DNA of 64,000 nucleotides from Sedimenticola hydrogenitrophicus (GTDB taxonomy: Bacteria; Pseudomonadota; Gammaproteobacteria; Chromatiales; Chromatiaceae): assembly GCF_029017505.1 (NCBI RefSeq), contig NZ_JAQGEI010000035.1, forward strand, positions 1 to 64,000, given 5' to 3'. The first letter of the stretch is position 1; each line of letters begins with the position of its first letter. Position numbers and translations under genes: made by a program. Positions 41,152-51,565 of this stretch are shown here, in pieces. The notes beneath the pieces were generated by a model that saw nothing but the letters and a program-made list of their open reading frames with translations, was not told the origin of the DNA and searched no databases.

Positions 41152-44100
41152 ATGCTCACTCTTCGCGGTGCTCCAGCCCTCTCCGATTTCCGTCAGAACA
41201 AACTTGAACGGCGCCTTGCCGAGGCCGTCGGCCGTCCGTTGGGGCTGTATGCCGAGTTCATCCACTTTGCCGAATTGAGTCAAACCCTGGATGAGGATGA
41301 GCGGGCGGTCCTGGATCGGCTGCTGCGCTACGGCCCCCATCTGGCGGAGCATGAACCGGCGGGACAACTGCTGCTGGTGGTGCCGCGGCCCGGCACCATT
41401 TCGCCCTGGTCGACCAAGGCGACCGATATTGCCCACAACTGCGGTCTGGAGAAGGTCGAGCGGCTGGAGCGGGGCACCGCCTACTACTTGGTCGAAAGTG
41501 GGGGAACTGGCGGCGCGGGCGCGGCCATCAGCGAACATGAACTGCAGGCGGCCCGCTCGGTACTGCACGACCGCATGACCGAGGTGGTGTTCGACGATCT
41601 GGAGGAAGCGGTCTGCCTGTTTGCCAGGGCCGAACCCCGCCCCTTCACCACGGTCGACGTAATGGGCGGCGGCCAACCGGCACTGGAAGTGGCCAACGGC
41701 GAGCTGGGGCTGGCCCTTTCGGCGGACGAGATCGACTACCTGGTGGAGAGTTTTCAGAGCCTGGGGCGTAATCCCACCGATGTGGAGCTGATGATGTTCG
41801 CCCAGGCGAACTCGGAGCATTGCCGGCACAAGATCTTCAATGCCGACTGGATTATCGATGGCGAACGGCAGAGCCATTCCCTGTTCAAGATGATCCGCAA
41901 CACCACCGAGCACTCCCCGGAGAACGTGCTCTCGGCCTACAAGGACAACGCCGCGGTGATGAGCGGCCACCCGGGACAGCGCTTCCTGACTGAGGCCGGC
42001 AGCCACCGCTACAGCTACAGTGCCGAGCCGATCCATATCCTGATGAAGGTCGAGACCCATAACCACCCGACGGCCATCTCCCCCGATCCCGGCGCGGCCA
42101 CCGGCTCGGGTGGCGAGATCCGCGACGAGGGGGCCACCGGCAAGGGCTCCAAGCCGAAGGCCGGGCTGACCGGCTTCTCCGTCTCCAACCTGCGTATTCC
42201 CGGGGCCGAGCAGCCGTGGGAACAGGACTTCGGCAAGCCCGAGCGCATCGTCTCCGCCCTGGATATCATGCTCGAGGGGCCGATCGGTGGCGCCTCCTTC
42301 AATAACGAATTCGGCCGCCCCAACCTGTGCGGCTATTTCCGCACCTTCGAGGAGCGGGTGATGGGGCCGGAGGGACCGGAGCTGCGCGGTTATCACAAGC
42401 CGATCATGCTCGCCGGCGGTCTGGGCAATATCCGCGAGGAGCATATCGAGAAGCACGATTTTCCGGCCGGTTCACCGCTGGTGGTATTGGGCGGGCCGGC
42501 CATGCTGATCGGCCTGGGCGGCGGCGCCGCCTCCTCCATGGCCAGCGGCACCTCGGCGGAGGATCTCGATTTCGCCTCGGTGCAGCGTTCCAACCCCGAA
42601 ATGGAGCGGCGCTGCCAGGAGGTGATCGACCGCTGCTGGGGGCGCGGCGCGGAGAACCCGATCCTGTTCATTCACGATGTGGGCGCCGGCGGTATCTCCA
42701 ATGCCCTGCCGGAACTGGTGCACGATGCCGGCCGCGGCGGCCGTTTCGAGCTGCGCACCGTACCCAACGACGAGCCCGGCATGTCGCCCATGGAGATCTG
42801 GTGCAACGAGGCCCAGGAACGCTATGTGATGGCGATCGACAGCGAGCGCCTGGAGGAGTTCAAGGCGATCTGCGAGCGCGAACGCTGCCCCTACGCCATC
42901 GTCGGTGAGGCTACCGACGAGGAACATCTGCTGCTGGGTGATGCCCAGTTCGAGAACAACCCGATCGATATCTCCATGCCGCTGCTGTTCGGCAAGCCGC
43001 CGCGCATGCTGCGGGATGTGAAGCATCGACCTTTCCACAAGCCGGAACTGGACTTCAGCGGGGTGACCCTGGCCGAGGCGGCACAGCGCGTGCTGCGCCT
43101 GCCGAGCGTGGCCAACAAGACCTTCCTGATCAGCATCGGCGACCGCTCCATCACCGGCCAGGTGGCGCGCGACCAGATGGTGGGTCCCTGGCAGGTGCCG
43201 GTGGCGGATCTGGCGGTGACCCTCTCCGACTATGTGGGCTACCGCGGTGAAGCGATGGCGATCGGCGAGCGCACGCCGCTGGCGCTGATCGATGCCCCGG
43301 CCTCCGGGCGCATGGCGATCGGCGAGGCGATCACCAACCTGGCGGCCACCGCCATCGAGCACATCGGCGACATCAAGCTCTCCGCCAACTGGATGGCGGC
43401 CGCCGGCCACGCCGGTGAGGACGCCAGCCTCTATGCCACGGTCAAGGCGGTGGGCATGGAGCTGTGTCCCTCCCTGGGAATTGCCATCCCGGTGGGCAAG
43501 GACTCCATGTCCATGAAGACGGTCTGGCAGCAGGCGGGCGAGGCGCGCGCCATGGCCGCGCCGCTGTCGCTGATCATCAGCGGCTTCGCCCCGGTCAGCG
43601 ATGTGCGCCACACCCTCACGCCGCAGCTGCGCAGCGACCAGGGGGACAGCGACCTGGTCCTGATCGACCTGGGCAAGGGGGCCAACCGCCTGGGGGCCTC
43701 CGCCCTGGCCCAGGTGTATCGCCAGGTGGGACACCAGGGGGCGGACCTGAACGACGCCCACGCCCTGAAGCAGTTCTTCGCCACCATTCAGGACCTCAAC
43801 CGCGACGGCCTGCTGTTGGCCTACCACGACCGCTCCGACGGCGGCCTCTTCACCACCCTGTGCGAGATGGCCTTTGCCGGTCATACCGGTGTGACGGTAC
43901 GGCTGGATGACCTGGCGGAGGATGACCTGGCGGTACTGTTCAACGAGGAGCTGGGCGCGGTGATCCAGGTGCGTCACAGCGACACCGACGCGGTGCTGAA
44001 GCAGCTGCATGATGCCGGCCTCGGCCACTACAGCCACCTGATCGGCACCCTGAACGACGGTGACCGGGTGGAGATTGTGCGCGGCACACAGACCCTGCTG

Positions 44101-45060
44101 GCGATGCCGCGGGTGGCTTTGCAGCAGGCCTGGTCCGAGACCACCCTGGCGATGCAGCAGTTGCGCGACAATCCGGACTGCGCCCGCGAGGAGTTCGAGC
44201 GCATCGCCGATGCCGGTGACCCCGGCATCCAGGTGAGGCTGGGCTTCGATCCGGCCGAGGATGTGGCGGCGCCGATGATCAACCGCGGCGTGCGCCCGGA
44301 GATCGCCGTGCTGCGCGAGCAGGGGGTGAACGGGCAGCTGGAGATGGCCAACGCCTTCCACAAGGCCGGCTTCGACAGTATCGATGTGCACATGTCGGAT
44401 ATCCTCTCCGGCCGGGTGTCGCTGGAGCGCTTCCAGGGACTGGTGGCCTGTGGCGGTTTCTCCTACGGCGACGTGCTCGGGGCCGGCGAGGGCTGGGCCA
44501 AGTCGGTACTGTTCAACCCCCGGGCGCGGGACCAGTTCCAGGCCTACTTCGAACGCGAAGACAACTTTGCCCTGGGGGTCTGTAACGGCTGCCAGATGCT
44601 CTCCAACCTGCACGAGCTGATCCCCGGCGCGGAGCACTGGCCGCACTTCGTGCGCAACCGCTCGGAGCAGTTCGAGGCACGCTTCGTCTCGGTCGAGGTA
44701 AAGGCCTCCGCCTCCATCCTGCTGCAGGGCATGGCCGGATCGGTGTTGCCGATCGCGGTGGCCCACGGCGAGGGGCGGGCCGAATTCCGCGACGCGGCCC
44801 ACCTGGCCGCCGCCCGGGCGCAGGTGGTGATGCAGTATGTGGAGAACAGCGGGGAGGTGGCCAGCCGTTATCCGGCCAATCCCAACGGTTCGCCCGAGGG
44901 CATAAGCGGCCTCACCAGCCGGGATGGCCGGGTCACCATCATGATGCCCCATCCCGAGCGGGTGGTGCGCACGGTGCAGAACTCCTGGCATCCCGACGGC
45001 TGGGGTGAGGCTGGGCCCTGGCTGCGGCTGTTCCGCAATGCCCGGGTCTGGCTGGGCTAG
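41152..45060 (+). CDS. purL: Phosphoribosylformylglycinamidine synthase
   Basis: A 1302-residue single-chain PurL that makes FGAM from FGAR, ATP and glutamine in purine synthesis. The N-terminal PurS-like domain is followed by two ATP-grasp-like synthase halves ([46 protein letters not shown]; ATPase segments such as [16 protein letters not shown]). A C-terminal glutaminase domain has [12 protein letters not shown] (catalytic Cys) and GEGRAEF. ATG 41152 matches the family start ([13 protein letters not shown]). Length is typical for Gammaproteobacteria. It is a lone transcription unit with no obvious purine operator visible. Confidence 0.95.
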   Translation: MLTLRGAPALSDFRQNKLERRLAEAVGRPLGLYAEFIHFAELSQTLDEDERAVLDRLLRYGPHLAEHEPAGQLLLVVPRPGTISPWSTKATDIAHNCGLEKVERLERGTAYYLVESGGTGGAGAAISEHELQAARSVLHDRMTEVVFDDLEEAVCLFARAEPRPFTTVDVMGGGQPALEVANGELGLALSADEIDYLVESFQSLGRNPTDVELMMFAQANSEHCRHKIFNADWIIDGERQSHSLFKMIRNTTEHSPENVLSAYKDNAAVMSGHPGQRFLTEAGSHRYSYSAEPIHILMKVETHNHPTAISPDPGAATGSGGEIRDEGATGKGSKPKAGLTGFSVSNLRIPGAEQPWEQDFGKPERIVSALDIMLEGPIGGASFNNEFGRPNLCGYFRTFEERVMGPEGPELRGYHKPIMLAGGLGNIREEHIEKHDFPAGSPLVVLGGPAMLIGLGGGAASSMASGTSAEDLDFASVQRSNPEMERRCQEVIDRCWGRGAENPILFIHDVGAGGISNALPELVHDAGRGGRFELRTVPNDEPGMSPMEIWCNEAQERYVMAIDSERLEEFKAICERERCPYAIVGEATDEEHLLLGDAQFENNPIDISMPLLFGKPPRMLRDVKHRPFHKPELDFSGVTLAEAAQRVLRLPSVANKTFLISIGDRSITGQVARDQMVGPWQVPVADLAVTLSDYVGYRGEAMAIGERTPLALIDAPASGRMAIGEAITNLAATAIEHIGDIKLSANWMAAAGHAGEDASLYATVKAVGMELCPSLGIAIPVGKDSMSMKTVWQQAGEARAMAAPLSLIISGFAPVSDVRHTLTPQLRSDQGDSDLVLIDLGKGANRLGASALAQVYRQVGHQGADLNDAHALKQFFATIQDLNRDGLLLAYHDRSDGGLFTTLCEMAFAGHTGVTVRLDDLAEDDLAVLFNEELGAVIQVRHSDTDAVLKQLHDAGLGHYSHLIGTLNDGDRVEIVRGTQTLLAMPRVALQQAWSETTLAMQQLRDNPDCAREEFERIADAGDPGIQVRLGFDPAEDVAAPMINRGVRPEIAVLREQGVNGQLEMANAFHKAGFDSIDVHMSDILSGRVSLERFQGLVACGGFSYGDVLGAGEGWAKSVLFNPRARDQFQAYFEREDNFALGVCNGCQMLSNLHELIPGAEHWPHFVRNRSEQFEARFVSVEVKASASILLQGMAGSVLPIAVAHGEGRAEFRDAAHLAAARAQVVMQYVENSGEVASRYPANPNGSPEGISGLTSRDGRVTIMMPHPERVVRTVQNSWHPDGWGEAGPWLRLFRNARVWLG

Positions 45061-45081
45061 GCCGCGCCCGTCGAGCGCCTG

Positions 45082-45759
45082 ATGTCCACCCTGGCGGCGG
45101 CGTTTCGTGCCTCGGTGCCGGTGCTGTTCGGCTATGTCCCGCTGGGCATGGCGTTCGGCATCCTGTTCCAGGATCTCGGCTATGCCTGGTACTACGCCCC
45201 GTTGATGGGGCTGACGGTCTATGCCGGCGCCGCCCAGTTCATGGCGGTGGGGTTGCTGGCGGCCCAGGCGTCCCTGGTCGAGGTGGCGATCTCCACCTTC
45301 ATCCTCAACTCCCGGCACATGTTCTTCGGCGTGTCGCTGCTCGGCCGTTACCGTGCCCGCGGGCTGAAGAAGCTCTATCTCATCTTCGGCCTGACCGACG
45401 AGACCTACTCCCTGATCACCAGTACCCATCCGCCGGATGGCCACGACGAGCAGAATTATTATCTGGCCTTGACCGCGCTGAACCAGGGGTACTGGGTGGC
45501 CGGGTGTGCCCTGGGTGCCCTGTTCGGGGCCGGTGTGGAGTTTGATACCCGCGGGATGGATTTTGCCCTGACCGCCCTGTTCATGGTGCTGATGCTGGAG
45601 CAGTGGAAGAAACTGCGCGAACCCTATCCCTTCGCTATCGCCCTGCTGTGCGGCCTGGCGGCGCTGTGGCTGTTCCGCGAGCAGATGCTGTTGGTCTCGA
45701 TCGGCCTGTCGATCGCCCTACTGTTGTTGCGCACCCGTACCCGGCAGGTGGCCTCATGA
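45082..45759 (+). CDS. azlC: AzlC-family branched-chain amino acid exporter large subunit
   Basis: A 225-residue AzlC/YgaZ membrane protein with about five to six helices and the family pattern FGYVPLGMAFGILFQDLG, LTVYAGAAQFMAVGLL and LNSRHMFFGVSLL. With the small partner AzlD it exports branched-chain amino acids. It follows purL by 21 nt (likely own expression or read-through), and its stop overlaps the azlD start as ATGA. Confidence 0.85.
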   Translation: MSTLAAAFRASVPVLFGYVPLGMAFGILFQDLGYAWYYAPLMGLTVYAGAAQFMAVGLLAAQASLVEVAISTFILNSRHMFFGVSLLGRYRARGLKKLYLIFGLTDETYSLITSTHPPDGHDEQNYYLALTALNQGYWVAGCALGALFGAGVEFDTRGMDFALTALFMVLMLEQWKKLREPYPFAIALLCGLAALWLFREQMLLVSIGLSIALLLLRTRTRQVAS

Positions 45760-46088
45760 GTGCAACCAATTATCTGCTGCTGGTGTGCCTGGTGATGACC
45801 GTGGCCACCTTCATCACCCGGCTGATCCCGTTCGTGGCGTTTCGCGAGAAGGGGGACCACCCGCTGCTGCTCTATCTGGGCCGCTACATGCCACCGGCCA
45901 TCATGACCCTGCTGGTGTTGTACAGCCTGAAATCGCTGGACCTGACCCAGGCGCCCTACGGGGTCAATGAACTGCTGGCCTTGCTGTTGACCACGCCGCT
46001 GCACCTGTGGCGCGGCAATGCCCTGCTCAGCATCTTCTCCGGCACGCTGTTCTATATGGCAGCGATCCAGTTGGGCTGGTTCGTTTAG
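45756..46088 (+). CDS. azlD: AzlD-family transporter small subunit
   Basis: A 110-residue hydrophobic protein with four helices; TFITRLIPFVAF and RYMPPAIMTLLVLYSL are family patterns of AzlD/YgaH. ATG 45756 overlaps the azlC stop (ATGA), giving coupled synthesis of the two subunits. The last helix ends near the stop, and a repeat-filled region follows. Confidence 0.85.
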   Translation: MSATNYLLLVCLVMTVATFITRLIPFVAFREKGDHPLLLYLGRYMPPAIMTLLVLYSLKSLDLTQAPYGVNELLALLLTTPLHLWRGNALLSIFSGTLFYMAAIQLGWFV

Positions 46089-46130
46089 CGCGCAGGTTGG
46101 AGCCGCCATTTCCCGCAACCTGTCTCAGCT

Positions 46131-46365
46131 AATAGGGCGCCCCGTGGGCGCCGTCGGTGGGCACGCTTTTCGTGCCCACGCGGATGGAACGACGCCGTGA
46201 GGGGGATGTCGGGGAGGGGTGGATGTACGGGAGGAGTGGATGTAGGGTGGTATAAGCGACAGCGCATCCACCACGACAACGGTGAGAAGTGGTACAGGGA
46301 TGTACCGATTGTGGACTTGAGGATGGCATGCGCCTACCGGCCTATCCACCCTACTAAACTGGCAT
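46131..46365. repeat. Cluster of extragenic repeats downstream of azlD
   Basis: Contains GGGCGCCCCGTGGGCGCC (46134), GTGGGCACGC...GTGCCCACGCGG (46159-46185), and the GTAGGGTGGTATAAGC / GTGGATG / CCTATCCACCCTAC family at 46241-46354. The GGCGCC-type motif also occurs at 34919-34950 near the IS110 remnant. Confidence 0.65.
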
Positions 46366-46380
46366 ACCCCGGGATGGCAT

Positions 46381-46821
46381 TCAGCCGTTCTCCACCCGCA
46401 CCGCCAGGACATCGCAGGTGGCCTGGTGCAGCACGCCGTTGGCGGTTGAGCCGAGCAGCAGCTGCAGGCCGTGACGGCCGTGACTGCCGAGCACGATCAG
46501 TTCGGCCTTCTGCTCGGCGGCCACCCGGACGATTTCGCGCTTCGGTGTGCCTATCTCCACCTGGAATCCGGCATTCGCCAGGCCGTGCTGATCAATCAGC
46601 GCCTGCAGTTTGGTCTCCGCCTGTTTGGCCAGCCGCTGGTCCAGATCGAGGTCTTCCGGGAGCGGGATCTCCCCGGTATACATGGCCCCCGTATACTCCA
46701 CTACATGGACCAGGGTAAGGCGCGTGTTGTACAGCTTCTGCAGTTCCATGGCCTTGGCCATGACCGCTTCAGACTCTTTGGAAAAATCCACCGCCACCAG
46801 GATGTGTTGATAATTGGCCAT
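46381..46821 (-). CDS. Universal stress protein, UspA family
   Basis: A 146-residue nucleotide-binding stress protein. YQHILVAVDFSKESEAV starts the alpha/beta fold, and the ATP-binding glycine motif is VLGSHGRHGLQLLLGSTANGV. It resembles UspA/UspJ proteins that are induced by stasis. Stands alone, minus strand, upstream of the sensor-kinase gene but divergent from it. No regulatory motif seen. Confidence 0.9.
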   Translation of the reverse strand: MANYQHILVAVDFSKESEAVMAKAMELQKLYNTRLTLVHVVEYTGAMYTGEIPLPEDLDLDQRLAKQAETKLQALIDQHGLANAGFQVEIGTPKREIVRVAAEQKAELIVLGSHGRHGLQLLLGSTANGVLHQATCDVLAVRVENG

Positions 46822-46915
46822 TCGCTTGTCTCCTGCGCTCTGCTGTAGCCATTATGGTGCGCGCAGGCTTTTTTTTCCAGACATATGCTCCCCTGGGGGT
46901 AACTGCTTGCTTCTA

Positions 46916-47062
46916 TTGGAACCACAGAGACACAGAGAGCACGGAGAATTCATAAGATTCTCCCGTGGGTTCCGTCCTTGGGTCCGTGAGGGCAATGGCT
47001 GTTCCAACGATCCGTTCCGTTACATCACCCGGTTTCGCCTCTGTGTCTCCGTGGTGCATTGG
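46916..47062. repeat. Inverted CCACAGAGACACAGAG pair
   Basis: AACCACAGAGACACAGAGAG at 46920 and its near complement CTCTGTGTCTCCGTGGT at 47039 enclose ~100 bp, an inverted repeat of a motif that is dispersed in many bacterial genomes. It lies in the ~370-bp gap between uspA and the sensor kinase; no gene is seen there. Confidence 0.7.
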
Positions 47063-47195
47063 TGTGCCTCCGGTGGATCCCTCGGGTGAGTGGTTACCCA
47101 TGCGGGTGGTCGGCACCGTAGCCCGGCCCGGCCCGGGCTTGCCTGTACCGGGAATATTCCGTAGTCTCGACTCACTACCCTTGAAGGAATGTTGC

Positions 47196-49352
47196 ATGTG
47201 GCGTCGGGCGCTGTTGTTATTTCTGTTGCTGCCGCTGGTTTCTGAGTCGCTTCCGGCCGAGGATCAGTTGATCCGGATCGGGGTGCTGAGCCATCGCGGC
47301 GACCAGGCCACCTCTGACGCCTGGTCGCCCACCGCGATCTACCTGAGTCGGGTAATTCCCGACTATACCTTTGAAATTGTCCCGCTCGATTTTTCCGATG
47401 TGGACCCGGCGGTCAAGTTCGGCCAGGTGGATTTTATCCTCACCAACCCGGGGATGTACGTGAATCTGGAGGTGCGTCATCGTATCTCGCGTATTGCCAC
47501 GCTCAACAACCTGGCGGGCGGGACGGCAAAAAACGTATTTGGCGGCGTGATCTTCACCCGGCGTGATCGCGACGATATCAATACCCTGGATGATCTCAAG
47601 GGAAAAAGCCTGATGGCGGTGGACGTCTATTCCCTGGGCGGCTTTCAGATGGCCTGGCGGGAGATGAACACCCGGGGACTGAACCCGTATCGGGATATGC
47701 ATTCCATCACTTTTGGCGGCATTCATGACCGGGTGGTCAGGTCGGTCAGGGATGGCCGGGTCGATGTCGGTACGGTGCGTACAGACATTCTGGAGCGCAT
47801 GGCCAAGGCCGGTCAGATCGATATGGCTGACTTCAAGATTATCAACCGCAAGGTCAATCCCGGTTTCCTGTTGAGCCGCAGTACCCGGCTCTATCCGGAG
47901 TGGCCGTTCAGCAAGGTGCTCCACACCTCCAACGAGTTGGCGCAGAAGGTCGCCGTGGCGCTGCTGAACATGCCGAGCAACCATCCGGCCGCCCGTGCCG
48001 GCAGCTATGCCGGCTGGACCATTCCGCTGGATTACCAACCGGTGCATGAGTTGTTCAGGGAGCTGCAGCTGCCCCCCTATGAGTACACCGGGCGCTTTAC
48101 CCTCGAAGACGCGATAAAAAAGTACTGGTACTGGCTGCTGGTGGCCCTGGTGTTCCTGCTCTTCATGTTGCTGATGACCACCTGGGTGGCGCGGCTCAAC
48201 CGCGAGTTGAAAAAGGCCAAACGGCACCTGGAGCGGCAGTATGAACTGATCCTGAACTCGGTGGCGGATGGTATTGTCGGCGTTGATCTGAACGGCAATA
48301 CCACCTTTGCCAACCGCGCCATGACCCAGATTACCGGCTGGGAGGCCGACGACCTGATCGGCCGCAATCAGCATCAGATCCTGCACCATACCCGCGTCGA
48401 CGGCACGCCGCACCCGGCCGATCAGTGCCCGGTCTATGCCACCAACAGTGACCAGGTCCCCCGCTTTGTCGAGGACGATGTGTTCTGGAAAAAGGACGGC
48501 AGCAGCTTTCCGGTGGAGTATTCCAGCACCCCGATCAGGGACGGGCAGCTCAAGACCGTGGGCAGTGTGGTGGTGTTCCGGGATATCAGCGACCGCAAGC
48601 GGATCAGCGAGGAGACGCGCCAACATCAGGACGACCTGGCCCACGTGGCTCGTCTCAGCACCATGGGTGAGATGGCCTCCGGCATCGCCCATGAGATCAA
48701 TCAGCCGTTGACGGCGATCGCCACCAACGCTCACGCCTGCATCCGCATGCTGGAGAGCGGCAATGGCGAGACGGAACGGGTAATCGATGTGATGGAGCGT
48801 ATCGGCGCCCAGGCCGCCAGGGCGGGCGAGATCATCCGCCACCTGCGGCAGTTCGTAAAGAAAGAGCAGCCGGAACTGAGCCTGATCGATATCAATGAGG
48901 TGATCAATGAGGTGATCACCCTGCTGCGCACCGAGATCAGGAAGGCCGGGGCCAAGGTGGTTCTGGACCTGGATGAACGGATCGGCAAGGTATTGGCGCA
49001 GCATGTGCAGATCGATCAGGTGATCCTGAACCTGGCGAGAAATGCCATCGAGGCGATGGCCGATATCCCGGAGGGGGCGCGGTTGTTGAGTATCGCCACG
49101 CGCAACGAAGCGGTCGATTATGCGCGGGTCACCCTTACCGATACCGGTCCCGGGCTGGACCCGGCGGTGGCGGGTCAGTTGTTCAACCCCTTCGTCACCA
49201 CCAAGCCCAACGGCATGGGACTCGGTCTCTCCATCAGCCAGGGGATTATCGAGGCGCACAAGGGACGGATTTTCGTTGAACCCGTGGCGGGTGGCGGGGT
49301 GCGCTTTATTTTCCTGCTGCCCACATGCCCACAAAGAGAAACAGAAACATGA
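47196..49352 (+). CDS. Sensor histidine kinase with PhnD-type periplasmic domain (TtrS-like)
   Basis: A 718-residue membrane kinase. Signal peptide/first helix (1-22), periplasmic PhnD-like binding domain (~25-310; IRIGVLSHRGDQATSDAW, FGQVDFILTNPGMYV), transmembrane helix (about 310-335), PAS domain (~360-470; GIVGVDLNGNTTFANRAMTQITGWE), HisKA with GIAHEINQPLTAIATNAHA (phospho-His) and HATPase (LNLARNAIEAMAD; GMGLGLSISQGI). The layout is that of TtrS, the tetrathionate sensor. Position before sox genes suggests that it detects thiosulfate or tetrathionate. The response-regulator ATG overlaps its stop. Confidence 0.85.
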   Translation: MWRRALLLFLLLPLVSESLPAEDQLIRIGVLSHRGDQATSDAWSPTAIYLSRVIPDYTFEIVPLDFSDVDPAVKFGQVDFILTNPGMYVNLEVRHRISRIATLNNLAGGTAKNVFGGVIFTRRDRDDINTLDDLKGKSLMAVDVYSLGGFQMAWREMNTRGLNPYRDMHSITFGGIHDRVVRSVRDGRVDVGTVRTDILERMAKAGQIDMADFKIINRKVNPGFLLSRSTRLYPEWPFSKVLHTSNELAQKVAVALLNMPSNHPAARAGSYAGWTIPLDYQPVHELFRELQLPPYEYTGRFTLEDAIKKYWYWLLVALVFLLFMLLMTTWVARLNRELKKAKRHLERQYELILNSVADGIVGVDLNGNTTFANRAMTQITGWEADDLIGRNQHQILHHTRVDGTPHPADQCPVYATNSDQVPRFVEDDVFWKKDGSSFPVEYSSTPIRDGQLKTVGSVVVFRDISDRKRISEETRQHQDDLAHVARLSTMGEMASGIAHEINQPLTAIATNAHACIRMLESGNGETERVIDVMERIGAQAARAGEIIRHLRQFVKKEQPELSLIDINEVINEVITLLRTEIRKAGAKVVLDLDERIGKVLAQHVQIDQVILNLARNAIEAMADIPEGARLLSIATRNEAVDYARVTLTDTGPGLDPAVAGQLFNPFVTTKPNGMGLGLSISQGIIEAHKGRIFVEPVAGGGVRFIFLLPTCPQRETET

Positions 49353-49957
49353 GCGAGAGTACAGTCTTTATCGTCGATGATGACCGGGAGGTCCGTGAGG
49401 CACTCCAGTTGCTGATGGAGTCGGTCGGGCTCGACGTGGAGTCGTTTGATTCCGCCAATGCCTATCTGGATCAGTTCGATGCCTCACGGCCCGGCTGTAT
49501 CATCCTGGATGTGCGCATGCCCGGCATGAGCGGCATGGACCTGCAGAACCAGCTGCTGGAGCAGCCGCTCTGTCCGCCCATTATCATTATCACCGGTCAT
49601 GGCGATGTGCCGATGGCGGTACGCGCGGTGCAGGCGGGTGCGGTGGATTTCATCCAGAAGCCGTTTAACGATCAGGCGCTGCTGGACAGTGTGCATCGGG
49701 CGCTGGAGTATGATGCCCGGCAGCGGGGCGAGGCCTCGCATCTGGCCGAGATCAAGCAGAAGCTGTCGCGCCTCACCCCCCGGGAGCGCGAGGTGCTGGA
49801 GCTGGTGGTGCAGGGGCTGCGCAACAAGCTGATCGCCGCCGAGCTATCGGTCAGTCAGTCCACGGTCGAGGCCCATCGGGCCAAGGTGATGGACAAGATG
49901 GAGGCGAAAACCCTCTCCGACCTGATGCGCATGATGTTGACCCTGGAATCCCAGTAG
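49349..49957 (+). CDS. FixJ/TtrR-type response regulator
   Basis: A 202-residue two-domain regulator: receiver with acceptor Asp in GCIILDVRMPG and the KPF Lys, then a LuxR-type HTH (LTPREREVLELVVQGLRNKLIA). ATG 49349 overlaps the kinase stop (ATGA), and its frame from an upstream ATG at 49325 would add eight residues inside the kinase. It probably activates the sox operon that starts 270 nt downstream, by analogy with TtrRS upstream of tetrathionate genes; no binding site has been identified. Confidence 0.85.
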   Translation: MSESTVFIVDDDREVREALQLLMESVGLDVESFDSANAYLDQFDASRPGCIILDVRMPGMSGMDLQNQLLEQPLCPPIIIITGHGDVPMAVRAVQAGAVDFIQKPFNDQALLDSVHRALEYDARQRGEASHLAEIKQKLSRLTPREREVLELVVQGLRNKLIAAELSVSQSTVEAHRAKVMDKMEAKTLSDLMRMMLTLESQ

Positions 49958-50227
49958 TGGAAAACCACAATATCTGCTGCTGTATATTCCAATTTCTTTA
50001 ACCTGGATCAATTTCCATAATCAGCTACGTCCGAAAATCTGCCACGGAATCGAGTAACCGGTCGCAACCCTGCCGACTATACTCTGGGACCGCTAAACCA
50101 ATAAATCAGGTAGAGTGACGACATAACTGACCTCTTGTCCGATAAATGAACGTGCAGGGATGCGCACAGGCTGACGTTCAGCTATTGGGCAGGCGGTCAC
50201 CCCTTCAGCATTCCTTAGGAGGAGATG
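49958..50227 (+). promoter_or_regulatory. sox operon upstream region
   Basis: About 270 bp between the regulator and soxX, the place where the sox promoter must lie. I see an AGGAGGAG ribosome site for soxX at 50217-50224 but no confident -10/-35 or operator. Confidence 0.4.
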
Positions 50228-50626
50228 ATGAAAAAAACTGTCAGACTGGTTTCCACACTGGTCATCATAGCGTCGGCGGCTTGGTTGACTGGCTGCTCCG
50301 GCAAACCCACGACAAAAGAAGCGCCCAAGGCGATGGCCGCCCAGGTTGACCCCGCGGTCGTCGCCGAAGGCAAAGCCATCGCGGTCGACCGGAAAAAAGG
50401 CAACTGTCTCGCCTGTCACTTGATCGAAGACGAGCCCACGCCCGGGAATGTCGGGCCGCCGCTGCTGGCGATGAAGGCGCGCTATCCCGACAAGGCAAAG
50501 CTGCGCACGCAGATCTGGGATGCCACCGCGGCCAATCCCGAGTCCGCCATGGTGCCCTTCGGTCGGCTGCAGGTCCTGTCGGACGCAGAGATCGATAAGA
50601 TCGTCGAGTATATCTGGACCCTCTGA
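50228..50626 (+). CDS. soxX: Sulfur-oxidation cytochrome SoxX with lipobox
   Basis: A 132-residue monoheme cytochrome, the small subunit of SoxXA that loads thiosulfate on the SoxY cysteine. Heme motif CLACH at ~60-64 and Met ligand in AMVPFGR (~108). Its N-terminus carries a signal peptide ending LTGC, a lipobox, so it may be membrane-anchored, unlike the usual soluble SoxX. ATG 50228 has the better spacing to AGGAGG; ATG 50225 adds one Met. It begins the sox operon. Confidence 0.85.
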   Translation: MKKTVRLVSTLVIIASAAWLTGCSGKPTTKEAPKAMAAQVDPAVVAEGKAIAVDRKKGNCLACHLIEDEPTPGNVGPPLLAMKARYPDKAKLRTQIWDATAANPESAMVPFGRLQVLSDAEIDKIVEYIWTL

Positions 50627-50688
50627 GGCAACAGCGCTGCACAACCGCGACTGATTATTTTTGGTTTAGGGTTTTGGGAAGAGAAACT

Positions 50689-51516
50689 ATGAAAAAAATA
50701 CTGATTACTCTGGCGCTACTGGCGATAACCGCCGTTACCGCCCAGGCGGGTCCCGAGGAGGACCGCATGGCGTTCATCAAGTACTACAAGGCCAAGTTCC
50801 CCTCAGTGCCCATGGAGGAGTACGCCAACGGGGTCTACGCCATCGATCCGATAGGGCGTGAAAACTGGGAAGCGATCGAGGAGTTTCCTCCCTATGAGCC
50901 GTTCATCGATGCCGGCCAGGCGATGTGGGAGAAGCCCTTCGCCAACGGTAAGGGCTACAAGGACTGTTTCCCGGACGGACCGGCGATGGCCGACAAGTAT
51001 CCGAGCTGGGATAAACAGCAGGGCATGGTGGTGACCCTGCCGCTGGCGCTTAATCAGTGCCTTGAGGCCAATGGCGAGAAACCGCTCAAGTACAAGAAGG
51101 GGCCGATCAACAACATTCTGGCCTATGTCGCCTTCCAGTCCCGCGGCAAGGTGATCAACGTGGAGGTGCCGAAGGACGATCCCCGCGCCATGGCGGCCTA
51201 TGAGGACGGCAAGAAATTCTATTTCACCCGGCGCGGTCAGCTGAACTTCTCCTGCGCCAGCTGTCACCTGCAAAATGCCGGCCTGCGGGTGCGTACCGAG
51301 ATCCTCAGTCCGACGGTCGGTCATGTCACCGGTTGGCCGGTGTATCGCTCCAAGTGGGGTACCGTCGGCACGCTGCATCGCCGCTTCTCCGGCTGCAACA
51401 ACAACATCCGTGCCAAGGCATTGAAGGCGCAGGGTGAGGAGTATCGCAACCTGGAGTATTTCCTCACCGCTATGAGCAACGGCCTGGAGCTGAATGGTCC
51501 GAGTGCCCGCAAATAG
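50689..51516 (+). CDS. soxA: Sulfur-oxidation cytochrome SoxA
   Basis: A 275-residue SoxA: signal peptide (1-20), then a single heme motif C189-A-S-C-H (CASCH). The axial ligand C236 in RRFSGCNNN is the Cys that becomes a persulfide in SoxA. The missing second heme (the N-terminal one in diheme forms) is replaced by C93/C124, which may form a disulfide. Together with SoxX it catalyses thiosulfate attachment to SoxY. It lies 62 nt after soxX; the start at 50689 fits the signal peptide, whereas 50674 adds five residues. Confidence 0.9.
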   Translation: MKKILITLALLAITAVTAQAGPEEDRMAFIKYYKAKFPSVPMEEYANGVYAIDPIGRENWEAIEEFPPYEPFIDAGQAMWEKPFANGKGYKDCFPDGPAMADKYPSWDKQQGMVVTLPLALNQCLEANGEKPLKYKKGPINNILAYVAFQSRGKVINVEVPKDDPRAMAAYEDGKKFYFTRRGQLNFSCASCHLQNAGLRVRTEILSPTVGHVTGWPVYRSKWGTVGTLHRRFSGCNNNIRAKALKAQGEEYRNLEYFLTAMSNGLELNGPSARK

Positions 51517-51565
51517 GCGTCCCCTGTCATTCAGGATCGGGCAACAAGAGAAACTGGAGAGGAAT

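Noticed and set aside
42472-45444. 990-residue minus-strand ORF
   Set aside because: Antisense to purL and azlC with a low-complexity His/Gly/Leu/Arg composition and no recognised domain.
47196-49957. Tetrathionate reductase locus ttrABC
   Set aside because: Only the sensor and regulator are present; the following genes are sox.
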